Origin: Bin127 sp965221625
Lineage (GTDB): Bacteria > Chloroflexota > Dehalococcoidia > Lucifugimonadales > Lucifugimonadaceae
DNA length: 64,000 nucleotides
Direction: 5' to 3'
NCBI GenBank assembly: GCA_965221625.1
Contig: OZ244903.1
Span: 992,001-1,056,000, forward strand
The translations under genes were made by a program, and so were the position numbers. Below, one piece after another: positions 44,136 through 51,908 of the stretch. Under the pieces are notes generated by a model, which worked only from the letters and a program-made list of their open reading frames with translations, was not told the origin of the DNA and did no database searches. The number at the start of each line of letters is the position of its first letter. Within the stretch, counting starts at the first letter, position 1.

Positions 44136-45878
44136 ATGCGCCGAACAGGTGGAACCATAGAGAATGCGCTAAACAGCATCGCCAAGCACGAATACGTTTT
44201 GCCCGCAATACAACGTGAGTTCGTGTGGCAACCAGAACAAGTGTGCAATCTATTCGACAGCCTGATGCAAGGATATCCGTTTGGTGAGTTCATGTTGTGG
44301 CGTGTGGATGCTGAGAACGCCGAAAACTATCGTTGGTACGATTTCATCCGCCACTACCATCAACGTGATGCATCACACTGCCCAGAGTTACCAGAGTTCC
44401 GAAACGTCCAACTGACGGCGGTGCTCGATGGTCAACAGAGATTGACCGCATTCAACATTGGGTTGCGAGGCTCTATGTCCCTGAAGCTCCCGCACAAGTG
44501 GTGGAAGAGTAAGGACGCTTTCCCCAAAAAGGTCCTTGCGCTTGATCTGCTTGCTTCGAAGGAACCTAAAGAAGATGGCAGCCGTTACGATTTTGATTTC
44601 ATCTCGCCTTCGAGAGTTGGCGCAGACGGAGAACGCTTCTGGTTTAAGGTGTCTGATGTCTTGAGCATGGATAGGGGCCCAGCGATGCTCAACTGGTTGA
44701 CAGAGCAAGGGTTGAAGGGCGAAGGTTTGAACCATGTATTCGAAACACTCGATCGGCTTCACACGGCGACTCGTGGTGATCACGTTGTCGCGGTTTACGA
44801 AGAAACAAGCCAGGACCTCGAGCGAGTACTGGACATATTCATTCGGTGTAACAGGGGCGGAACCCAGCTCTCGTATTCGAACCTGCTCTTGAGCATCGCG
44901 GTTTCGAAATGGAAGACATTGGACGCAAGAGCCGAAGTCTATAACTTGGTCGATGAGTTGAACGATGTGCAACCGAAGATGTTCGACTCCGACTTTGTAC
45001 TAAAGGCGGGGTTGATGTTGTCGGACATTGCCAGTGTCGGATTCAAGGTCGAGAACTTCACGGAACATAACTTGGCCGCGTTGGAAGCAAATTGGCGCAA
45101 CGTGCAACAGGCTCTGCTACAAACCGCAGAGCTTATCGATTGGTTTGGATTCGACTCTCGAACAATCCAAGCCACAAACTCATTGCTGCCGATTGCATAC
45201 TACCTGCACAAGATCGGTTCCCCACGAAACTTTGAGACCAGTCAGAGATATATGAACGACCGGGTCGCGATACGAGGATGGTTGACACGGTCGTTGCTCA
45301 AGGAATCGGGAATTTGGGGTAGCGGGTTGGACACGTTACTGACAGCATTGCGACAGGTGATAAGAGATGCCGCCGATGGTCATTTCCCAACCGATGAACT
45401 GCGTCGCGTGATGGCACAACGAGGTAAGACCTTAAATTTCGTAGATGAGGAGATGGAGGAACTCGCTGACATGCGGTTAGGCGACCGTCGGATATTCCCG
45501 CTATTGAAAATGTTGTTTCCGAATGTGCCTTCGAAAAACGGGTCCGATATAGACCATGTTTTCCCCAAGAACGGGTTCACCCAAGCGCGACTTGCCGCAG
45601 CCGGCGTGCCGACGGAGCGACGCGACGAGTACCGTGACTACGCAGATCGAATAGCCAATCTTCAGTTGCTGGATCGGTTGATCAACAACGAAAAACGAGC
45701 AACGATGCCTGCAGACTGGTTAGAGTCTAACTTCTCGGACGCTGAAGCGATCAAGGGGTATTGCGACAATCATCTCTTGGGCGAGGTCCCAACCAACATC
45801 ACCGGGTTTTTGGACTTTTACGAGGAACGAAGAAGACGCATATTGGAGCGCATCAAGATAATCGTGAATCAGCATTGA
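44136..45878 (+). CDS. DUF262/HNH (GmrSD-like) protein
   Basis: This 580-aa protein has an N-terminal DUF262 (ParB/sulfiredoxin-like) domain: PAIQREFVWQPEQVCNLFDS (23-42), GYPFGEFMLW, and the nucleotide-binding LDGQQRLTAFN (97-107). A helical middle follows. Near residue 471 the C-terminal part contains DIDHVFPKNGF and, later, ANLQLLDRLINNEKR, matching the His-Asn nuclease half of the GmrS-GmrD fusions. GmrSD enzymes are NTP-dependent type IV restriction systems that cut modified phage DNA, so defence is the likely role. Here both parts are in one chain, of about the usual length for single-chain members. It sits near a restriction-modification pair and a toxin-antitoxin-like gene. The target modification cannot be deduced. 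Confidence 0.82.
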   Translation: MRRTGGTIENALNSIAKHEYVLPAIQREFVWQPEQVCNLFDSLMQGYPFGEFMLWRVDAENAENYRWYDFIRHYHQRDASHCPELPEFRNVQLTAVLDGQQRLTAFNIGLRGSMSLKLPHKWWKSKDAFPKKVLALDLLASKEPKEDGSRYDFDFISPSRVGADGERFWFKVSDVLSMDRGPAMLNWLTEQGLKGEGLNHVFETLDRLHTATRGDHVVAVYEETSQDLERVLDIFIRCNRGGTQLSYSNLLLSIAVSKWKTLDARAEVYNLVDELNDVQPKMFDSDFVLKAGLMLSDIASVGFKVENFTEHNLAALEANWRNVQQALLQTAELIDWFGFDSRTIQATNSLLPIAYYLHKIGSPRNFETSQRYMNDRVAIRGWLTRSLLKESGIWGSGLDTLLTALRQVIRDAADGHFPTDELRRVMAQRGKTLNFVDEEMEELADMRLGDRRIFPLLKMLFPNVPSKNGSDIDHVFPKNGFTQARLAAAGVPTERRDEYRDYADRIANLQLLDRLINNEKRATMPADWLESNFSDAEAIKGYCDNHLLGEVPTNITGFLDFYEERRRRILERIKIIVNQH

Positions 45879-46078
45879 GCTAGTGCTCGTATGCTCGATT
45901 AAACCCAAGTATTCGAACTGACAAGGTGCCGTTGACGCGTCGGTATTTCATATCCACGCCTCCCGGCATCGTCGGTTAGTGCTCGCCATCCGTGTCAGCC
46001 GAATGTCGAACGGCACATCCGGTTGGGCAATCTGAACCGATAGGATTTCGCCTCATATCGGCAAATGAACGGCTTTAA

Positions 46079-46300
46079 CTAGCGATCAAATTCTTGATCA
46101 TTGGTCGAGTTCGAATATGTAACTCGCCCGTTTTCCCTCGTTGCCAAACGGTAAGCATCCAATCCTTGGTCAGTCTTTCGCCAATGCTCAAACACTGACA
46201 TGACCTCACGAACTCCAGGCCGAGCCAATGCCTCCTCAAGCATCGCCTCGTGATCTTTCGCGCGCTGTGATTGTTGGCACTTTTCCACATCTTCTGCCAT
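46079..46300 (-). CDS. Small protein downstream of HigA-type antitoxin (unknown)
   Basis: This 73-aa protein begins MAEDVEKCQQSQRAKDHEAM and contains ALARPGVREVMSVFEHW. I do not recognise it. The frame is open to 46408, but ATG 46300 has a perfect GGAGGAG eight bases upstream, and the longer form would overlap the antitoxin gene. It is 89 bases downstream of the HigA-like gene on the same strand, so the two are likely cotranscribed. It is not a RelE/HigB-like toxin: the lysine/arginine-rich RelE core is missing. Confidence 0.6.
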   Translation of the reverse strand: MAEDVEKCQQSQRAKDHEAMLEEALARPGVREVMSVFEHWRKTDQGLDAYRLATRENGRVTYSNSTNDQEFDR

Positions 46301-46389
46301 TTCGTCTCCTCCAGTCAGTACGACTTCGCACGGATTCATTGCGTCGATACCTATCGGGTTTGATACGGATATTACGGCCGCGCGCACAT

Positions 46390-46668
46390 TCAACCGCGCG
46401 TCACCCAACCATCGCCTTCGCGCTCACGCACTTGCGACAGCTCGAATGCGCTTTGGCGTCGCAACCAGAAATCGGCGTTTGACCAACCATCTTTCTCGAG
46501 GCGAATAGCCATCTCAGGTGAGATCGCAGAATCACCGTTCAAGACTCGAGATAGGCTGTGGCGAGCGACTCCAAGCATCTCCGACGCTTCAGTGAGGCTT
46601 AGGCCGAGTGGCTCCAAGCAGTTCTGCTTGATGCTGAGACCTGGGTGAGGAGGATTCTTCATGAACAT
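46390..46668 (-). CDS. HigA-type helix-turn-helix antitoxin
   Basis: This protein of about 92 aa carries the HigA/VapI pattern: NPPHPGLSIKQNCLEPLGLS, the helix-turn-helix SLTEASEMLGVARHSLSRVLN, then SAISPEMAIRLEKDGWSNADFWLRRQ. Such proteins bind their own operator and neutralise a RelE-fold HigB toxin. A start at 46668 (MFMKNPP) or 46662 (MKNPP) fits; the frame is open to 46794 without similarity. No higB gene lies immediately upstream, where it is usually found. The only neighbour in the operon is the 73-aa protein downstream, so this may be an orphan regulator or part of a non-standard pair. Confidence 0.8.
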   Translation of the reverse strand: MFMKNPPHPGLSIKQNCLEPLGLSLTEASEMLGVARHSLSRVLNGDSAISPEMAIRLEKDGWSNADFWLRRQSAFELSQVREREGDGWVTRG

Positions 46669-46872
46669 CGTTTCGTTCGTGAGGGATGATGAATGGGACA
46701 CTGATGCGACGAATGGAATGGGTTGAAACAATTGACAAGCCTCTATTGTCGCATCCAAAGAGGCGTAGTCCGTTTGACTTCGGATCGAGATCATCCCGTC
46801 GATTCGCCATCAGCAACCAACCGCATCCACCTCAACTTCCTTTCGACCCACCCCTTGCTATCATCGTCTCCT

Positions 46873-47355
46873 ATGCCTGCTGAACAACCTCCCCACAAGA
46901 AGACCGTTTACTTGGCAAATCCTTACGGCTTCTCGGAGCAGCAGAAAGGGATTTTGCTGCCGATGTTTGTGGATGCGCTGCAGTCGCTGGGATTAGAGGT
47001 CTGGGAGCCGTTTGAACGCAACAATCAGGACGGAAGACTCGACCAGTATTGGGCGTACCGACTGGGGCAAGCCGACTTTCGGGATGTTGTCGATGCCGAC
47101 GCGATTTTTGCGATTGTGAACGGGGTGCCACCGGACGAAGGAGTGATGGTCGAGTTGGGCATGGCCATCGCGCTGAAGAAGCCAACCTTTCTGTTCCGAG
47201 ACGATGAGCGCAAGGTTACGGAGTGCGAGCAATACCCGCTCAACTTGATGCTCTTCACCGGACTGCCGAAGGACGGGTGGCAGGACTACTACTACACGTC
47301 GTTCGACCACATCACCGATCCGGATAGGGCATTGGCAAAGTGGGCCGCGTCCTGA
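46873..47355 (+). CDS. Nucleoside 2-deoxyribosyltransferase family protein
   Basis: This 160-aa protein matches the nucleoside 2-deoxyribosyltransferase fold: TVYLANPYGFSE (11-22), LEVWEPFERN (41-50), DADAIFAIVNGVPPDEG (74-90) and the catalytic VMVELGMA with Glu 94 as the expected nucleophile. These enzymes exchange or hydrolyse the base of deoxynucleosides in salvage; related proteins also hydrolyse nucleotides. The start ATG 46873 gives the family length and an N-terminus directly before the first strand; the frame is open to 46723. It is divergent from the HigA-like gene and convergent with the gamma-glutamyltransferase. The substrate base is unknown. Confidence 0.85.
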   Translation: MPAEQPPHKKTVYLANPYGFSEQQKGILLPMFVDALQSLGLEVWEPFERNNQDGRLDQYWAYRLGQADFRDVVDADAIFAIVNGVPPDEGVMVELGMAIALKKPTFLFRDDERKVTECEQYPLNLMLFTGLPKDGWQDYYYTSFDHITDPDRALAKWAAS

Positions 47356-47444
47356 TATCCAAGCTACGCCCACTCGAAGTTAGCAGCGCGAGTTGCCCCA
47401 CTTTTCGGGACGTCGTTCGACCTAAGTTGCCCCGATCGATCCCG

Positions 47445-49211
47445 CTACCAGACTGCGGAGTCGCCGTCGCGCCGCGGGTCTGAAGCTGCAGACATCGTGC
47501 CGGACTCTCGGTGAACTTGGATGGCACCTTCACTTCCCGCACCGGCGAACGGAGCTATCGGCTCTACGTTCTGACCGCGCGCGCGCAGTCCTTCGATCAC
47601 CCCGTCGTCCAATCGATCCTCGATTTCGAGACGGTCGTCGTTGTTTCGAGGGACGGACGAAGACATACGGCCGGAATAATGCGTCCAACGCGGACCTTCG
47701 ATCGCCTCAGCGACGGTCAATCCGTGGTCGAAGACGCTGCTGACGACTTGGAAGTTCGTTTGGACCTGAGTGTCCGCACCCGGAGTACCGCAGACTAACT
47801 CCAACTGACCGCCCTTCTCGACCGGAGCATCGGTGACCATCACCGGGTTCATCGTGTGTCGAACTCGTTGTCCCGGCGTTAGATGGTCGATGTGGTCAGG
47901 ATCGAGGTGCCAATAGGTCATTCGATTGTTGAGGAGTATGCCAGTATTGCCCGCAATCAATCCAGATCCGTAACCCATCTGTATGCTCTGCAGTTCGCCG
48001 ACAGCGTTGCCCCAACGGTCCACCACACAAAAGTGTGTTGTGTCGGAACCCGCGGCACCGCGTGCCACCATCGCGTCATGCTTCGCACTCCGGCCGTTTG
48101 GATGGTGAATCACTCCGTTACGACGATATTTCTTCGACGCGTCGGGTTGACGATCCATGAACTCCCACGGATCGCCTTCGCTCAACTCCGCGTCCGCCAG
48201 TGCTTTCTCGAAATCGATGAGCTGAGCACGCTCCGCTGCGTATTCCTTGTCCAGCATGCCTTCGATCGGCACGTCGACGAAGTTGGGATCGGCCATGAAC
48301 GCTTCGCGGTCGACGAATGCGACTTTCTTGCACTCAGCCATGATGTGCACGGCGTCGGGAGTCATGTACCCGAGACCCGCGGCATCGAACCTCTCGAACA
48401 AATTCAACTCCTGCAAAAGGACGTGACCAGAAGAGTTCGGCGGTGCCTCATACACGGTCCGTCCGCGATACGAGATTGAGATGGGATCTTGCCACTCTAC
48501 TCTGTGGTTCTTGAGGTCTTCGTATCGCAGTAACCCGCCACACTCTTCGCTGAAACGTGCAATCTCGCGTGCGATCTCACCTTCGTAAAATGCGTCTCGC
48601 CCCTCGGCGGCGATGGTTCGATAAGTCTTGGCAAGGTTGGGATTGCGTCTCAACTCACCAGGGCGCAACCACTCGCCACCTGGTGCGAAAACCTCCCCGG
48701 AGGTCGGCGCGTCTCGCAGCAATGACATCGCCATCGCCGACTTCGCCTGTTGGTGGGAAACCGGCACGCCATCTTCGCAAAGTTCCAGTGCCGGTTCGAT
48801 GCAGACGCTCAAGGGAAGCGTTCCGTACCGCTCGTGGGTCGCCAACAGTGCATCAAGGATTCCCGGCACCGAGACGCCGAGAATGCCGGTCACGGGTATG
48901 CCGTCTTGGTAGCGATCAGAAGTCGCCATCGCCGGTGCTGCACCGGTACCATTAGCGACCTTGATGGTGCCTTTGGCGGCAATATAGGACATCACGAATC
49001 CATCACCACCGATGCTAGAACCCGCAGGCTCTGCGACTCCTAGGGCGAAGGCGACTGCGATTGCGGCGTCGACAGCATTGCCGCCCCGGTGCAGTATCCG
49101 TATCCCGGCTTGTGCCGCCGAGGTGTGGTTGGCGACGACTGCGCCTTTGCTGCCCATCCGAACCGGACGGAACGACTGCCCTTTGATGCCGTGTGGTGAC
49201 TGGTAACGCAT
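47445..49211 (-). CDS. ggt: Gamma-glutamyltransferase family protein
   Basis: This 588-aa protein of the Ntn-hydrolase family should cleave itself to expose a threonine nucleophile, then hydrolyse or transfer gamma-glutamyl groups from glutathione-like compounds. Hallmarks are GGNAVDAAIAVAFALGVAEP near the N-terminus, SIGGDGF, and the autoprocessing site SDTTHFCVVDRWGNAV, where the first Thr of TTHF (residue 391 from the chosen start) is the expected nucleophile. LLNNRM follows, as in the family. ATG 49211 is preferred over 49328, because the upstream part is unlike the family and AAAAGG precedes 49211. No signal peptide is evident, so unlike classical periplasmic enzymes it may be cytoplasmic, and it could act on a substrate other than glutathione. 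Confidence 0.87.
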   Translation of the reverse strand: MRYQSPHGIKGQSFRPVRMGSKGAVVANHTSAAQAGIRILHRGGNAVDAAIAVAFALGVAEPAGSSIGGDGFVMSYIAAKGTIKVANGTGAAPAMATSDRYQDGIPVTGILGVSVPGILDALLATHERYGTLPLSVCIEPALELCEDGVPVSHQQAKSAMAMSLLRDAPTSGEVFAPGGEWLRPGELRRNPNLAKTYRTIAAEGRDAFYEGEIAREIARFSEECGGLLRYEDLKNHRVEWQDPISISYRGRTVYEAPPNSSGHVLLQELNLFERFDAAGLGYMTPDAVHIMAECKKVAFVDREAFMADPNFVDVPIEGMLDKEYAAERAQLIDFEKALADAELSEGDPWEFMDRQPDASKKYRRNGVIHHPNGRSAKHDAMVARGAAGSDTTHFCVVDRWGNAVGELQSIQMGYGSGLIAGNTGILLNNRMTYWHLDPDHIDHLTPGQRVRHTMNPVMVTDAPVEKGGQLELVCGTPGADTQVQTNFQVVSSVFDHGLTVAEAIEGPRWTHYSGRMSSSVPRNNDDRLEIEDRLDDGVIEGLRARGQNVEPIAPFAGAGSEGAIQVHRESGTMSAASDPRRDGDSAVW

Positions 49212-49374
49212 CACGTACTGCCTTTTGGAATCAAGGTGAAAACCTGATGGGGCTAGTTTACCGCTTTTCGCATTCTGTGCTTTGGATTGATGTTGCACCC
49301 AGTTCCAAGCGGTTAGATGTGGCAACACGTCTATAATGCATGCCGTATATGCCGCCGTTTAAGAAGGTTACAAA

Positions 49375-50034
49375 ATGCGTGACACCATACGAGAACCTAA
49401 TCAATACCGTTCCACTGAGGACATTCCGCGGTCGGAGATCAAGAGGCTCTGGCTCATCGACGGTGCCTACCTCTTCAGCACCCAATCTTCGGTCGCCCAA
49501 GGCTACAACTTCGACTACCTCTTGTTGAAGGAAAAAATCGAGGAGATTGTCGGGCCAATTTGGCGCTCTTACTACCTCAACGCCTTGCAACCCGACGCCG
49601 ACCGCAACGACGGCATGCAGCGATTTCACTCCTGGCTGCAGTCCGCACCCCCGAGCGGTCCGAAGATCATCACCCGGCTCTACAACCTCCGAGATTCCGA
49701 CGCCAGTCACGCATACTGCCGCGAATGTGGCACCACCGTGCAACTCGAATGTCCTTCTGCCGGTTACGACCGCGGAAATCACTTCCTGACGCGACGGACT
49801 CAAAAGGGGGTGGATGTTGGCATCGCCTCACTCGCACTTACGCAGCTGCACGCCTACGACGCACTTATGCTGTCATCAGGCGATGGCGACTTGCTCGACG
49901 CGGTCCGCTACGTCAGTGATTCAGGAAAGCGCGTCGAACTCTGTGTCTTCCGCTCTGGCGTTGCAACCGAGTTGCAGTCGTGGGCTGATCAGATATATTG
50001 GATAGACGAATTCGCTCACGAGATCGCTCGTTAG
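49375..50034 (+). CDS. NYN-domain (PIN-like) protein with zinc-ribbon-like insert
   Basis: This 219-aa protein has the NYN/LabA pattern. LWLIDGAYLF carries an acidic residue at 29; QKGVDVGIASLAL carries Asp 147; MLSSGDGDLLDAVRYV carries Asp 170 and 172. These acids form the metal site of PIN-like ribonucleases. Between them is CRECGTTVQLEC (115-126), which resembles half of a zinc-binding finger. A role in RNA cleavage or processing is likely from the family. It is followed 39 bases later by the peroxiredoxin and then by the restriction-modification genes on the same strand, so it may share a transcript with them. Confidence 0.8.
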   Translation: MRDTIREPNQYRSTEDIPRSEIKRLWLIDGAYLFSTQSSVAQGYNFDYLLLKEKIEEIVGPIWRSYYLNALQPDADRNDGMQRFHSWLQSAPPSGPKIITRLYNLRDSDASHAYCRECGTTVQLECPSAGYDRGNHFLTRRTQKGVDVGIASLALTQLHAYDALMLSSGDGDLLDAVRYVSDSGKRVELCVFRSGVATELQSWADQIYWIDEFAHEIAR

Positions 50035-50073
50035 TCGATACATCGCTCAAACCTACTCGAACATACTCAACTA

Positions 50074-50559
50074 ATGTCGCCACTCCAAACCGGGGATCGC
50101 GCCCCTGATTTCTCGCTCACTGCGCACACGTCAAAGCGCATCAATCTCAACGACGTTCTCACGTCTGGCAAACGTGTCATCCTGACGTTCCATCCCGCTT
50201 CGTTCACCGGCGGTTGAACGCGTCAACTGGGAGTCCTCGGGAGGACTCGAGACGCCGCCATCGCCGAGAACATCGAGTTGATGGAAGTCAGTTGCGACTC
50301 TGTGCCGGTGCAACTCGCTTGGGTTACCGCCAATTTCCAAGACAACGTCGGTAAGGCACCCCTCGTTTTGTCGGACTTTTGGCCACATGGACAAACCTGC
50401 CGTGACTACGGCGTGATGAACGAGGAGACGGGGATGCCGATGCGGTCGATGTTCGTCATTGATACCGACAGCACCATCCTCCACTCAGAACTCGTAACTG
50501 AGCGCGGCGTATTGCCTGACGTCGAAGCTGCGATCAATATGGTCGCCGACCTCCCTTAG
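50074..50559 (+). CDS. Candidate selenocysteine peroxiredoxin (in-frame TGA at catalytic position)
   Basis: Read through the TGA at 50215-50217, the frame encodes 161 residues of an AhpE/BCP-like peroxiredoxin: GDRAPDFSL near the start, then HPASFTGG-TGA-TRQL, WVTANFQ, DFWPHG, and the conserved Arg before FVIDTDS. The family's peroxidatic motif is PxxxTxxC. Here Pro, Thr and the TGA (codon 48) occupy exactly the P, T and C positions, so the codon replaces the catalytic cysteine. A SECIS-like hairpin follows (50220-50255). The frame on both sides of TGA is intact and family-like for its whole length, which argues against decay. A thiol-dependent peroxidase using selenocysteine is the best reading. 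The alternative is a pseudogene from a single Cys-to-stop change. The C-terminal 93 codons alone (from 50278) would lack the active site. Confidence 0.72.
50220..50255 (+). promoter_or_regulatory. Candidate bacterial SECIS element
   Basis: Just after the in-frame TGA, GCGTC (50220-50224) can pair with GACGC (50251-50255) and, above an internal loop, GAGTCCT (50231-50237) pairs perfectly with AGGACTC (50242-50248). The apical loop is CGGG. The loop begins 20 bases after the TGA and has a G among its first two bases, as expected for bacterial selenocysteine insertion elements bound by SelB. Confidence 0.65.
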
Positions 50560-50604
50560 CGAAGCATCGTTGACAACCATTCCGATCTGATCAAAGATCG
50601 GTCA

Positions 50605-51618
50605 ATGGCTACCAGCTCCGAAGCCGACGGTTTCGCCGTCTACTCCGATAGCCAACCTGTCGAATCTTCCGACTTCAATTGGCGACTATTCCGTGGGCAA
50701 GCAACCGACGTGCTGAGCCATTTGCCTGACGACTACTTCGATGCCATCTGGACGGACCCACCGTATCTGCTTTCGAATGGCGGGATCACTTGCCATGCCG
50801 GACGAATGGTAAGCGTCGACAAGGGCGAGTGGGACAAGAGCCAAGGTTGGAAGCAAGACCTCGAGTTCACCGAGGAGTGGATGGCGGCTTGTTATCGAGT
50901 CCTCAAACCGACTGGTAGCATCTGGGTCAGCGGCACGATGCACTACCATCCGATCGCCGGGATGGCACTAATCAAGACCGGCTTCCGCATCCTCAACGAC
51001 ATCACCTGGGAGAAACCGAATCCGCCGCCCAATCTCGGGCGTCGCACGTTCACCCATTCGACCGAGTTGATCTACTGGGCCGCAAAATCGAAGCGGGGTG
51101 CACGGAAGAAGTACGTCTTCAACTACGAAGCGATGAAGACCGAAAACGGTGGCAAGCAGATGAAGACGGTGTGGCAGTTCAGAGCTCCAGGGCGAGACGA
51201 AAAGCAGTTCGGTCGGCACCCGACGCAAAAACCCGTGGCACTGATAGAGCGATGCATCCGCGCATCGACCAATGTCGGTGATCTGGTGCTCGACCCCTTC
51301 GCCGGATCCGGATCGACAGGCGTGGCAGCCCTCAATCAAGGTCGAAGGTTCGTTGGCATTGAGGTAGAGCGCGAATTCATCGAAATCGCCAGCAAAAGAT
51401 TGTACATCTGTACCCCCCCCCCCTCGAATCGAGAACCCAGAAAACTCTCCATCCAATCTTCGTCTCATGGACAGAGGTTAGTCGTTGTCTCCCCGAAACA
51501 CGCGTACCGGCGTTGTCATGGAGCAGATGGTTATGCCAGCATTGCGCTTGGGCGGGTACCATATCGAAACGCAGAAACAGATCGGCGACAGGTTCGGCGT
51601 TTCGAAGCACAAGATTGA
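50605..51618 (+). CDS. Type II DNA methyltransferase (beta class), 3' end frame-shifted at a C-tract
   Basis: This site-specific DNA methylase carries the catalytic TDPPY (50-54) before the target-recognition part and the AdoMet-binding DPFAGSGSTG (230-239) after it, with HPTQKP (205-210) just before, the beta-class order for N6-adenine or N4-cytosine methylation. The recognisable domain ends at IASKRL (about residue 266). Next comes a run of 11 C (51413-51423). In the frame as given, the protein continues to 51618 through 65 residues that only shadow the overlapping nuclease gene. With 10 C the frame would close at 51480, four bases before the nuclease start, the arrangement expected of an operon. 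This is either true slippage (phase variation) or a base-count error. The partner nuclease follows directly. Confidence 0.85.
   Translation: MATSSEADGFAVYSDSQPVESSDFNWRLFRGQATDVLSHLPDDYFDAIWTDPPYLLSNGGITCHAGRMVSVDKGEWDKSQGWKQDLEFTEEWMAACYRVLKPTGSIWVSGTMHYHPIAGMALIKTGFRILNDITWEKPNPPPNLGRRTFTHSTELIYWAAKSKRGARKKYVFNYEAMKTENGGKQMKTVWQFRAPGRDEKQFGRHPTQKPVALIERCIRASTNVGDLVLDPFAGSGSTGVAALNQGRRFVGIEVEREFIEIASKRLYICTPPPSNREPRKLSIQSSSHGQRLVVVSPKHAYRRCHGADGYASIALGRVPYRNAETDRRQVRRFEAQD
51413..51423 (+). repeat. Poly-C tract (11 C) in methylase 3' end
   Basis: An 11-base cytosine run sits after the last conserved residue of the methylase. Runs of this length slip during replication. Each count gives a different C-terminus: 10 C ends at 51480, 11 C at 51618, 12 C near 51630. 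Confidence 0.8.
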
Positions 51619-51907
51619 CGTGTTCGCCCTAGACGGCTCTGCTCGGCCGTACCTTGTCTCAGTCAAGTGGCAGCAAGTCTCAGGCACTGCAGAGCAGAAG
51701 ATCCCGTTTGAAGTGATCTCTCTAGCGGACGCGATGATGCAGAATGAAGAGTTTTATCGCGCATATCTGGTGCTCGGTGGAGAAGGTTGGCGATTCAAGG
51801 AGTTCTACCTCCAAGGAGGACTCAATCGTTACCTAGCGAACGCCGATTTGGTCAACATCGTTTCGCTTGAGCGATTCGTTCAACTTGCCAATCAAGGACA
51901 GTTGTGA
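51485..51907 (+). CDS. PD-(D/E)XK restriction-endonuclease-like protein
   Basis: This 140-aa protein begins at TTG 51485 or ATG 51518. It has KHKIDVFALDG followed by YLVSVKWQQVSGTAEQKIPF, the D...xVK arrangement of the PD-(D/E)XK nuclease fold (with Ser where Asp/Glu is usual before xK), then AYLVLGGEGW and a C-terminal LVNIVSLERF. This short type is found beside DNA methylases. With the preceding methylase it forms a type II restriction-modification pair; the recognition site cannot be read from sequence alone. Confidence 0.75.
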   Translation: MSPRNTRTGVVMEQMVMPALRLGGYHIETQKQIGDRFGVSKHKIDVFALDGSARPYLVSVKWQQVSGTAEQKIPFEVISLADAMMQNEEFYRAYLVLGGEGWRFKEFYLQGGLNRYLANADLVNIVSLERFVQLANQGQL

Positions 51908-51908
51908 C

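Noticed and set aside
50215..50217. Genome-wide reassignment of TGA to a sense codon
   Set aside because: Many intact genes here end with TGA, including overlapping stop/start pairs such as etfB-etfA, cmk-plsC and glmS-dgt.
50278..50559. A separate 93-codon gene starting at TTG 50278
   Set aside because: It is the C-terminal part of the peroxiredoxin frame, in phase with the upstream half across the TGA; alone it would lack the active site.
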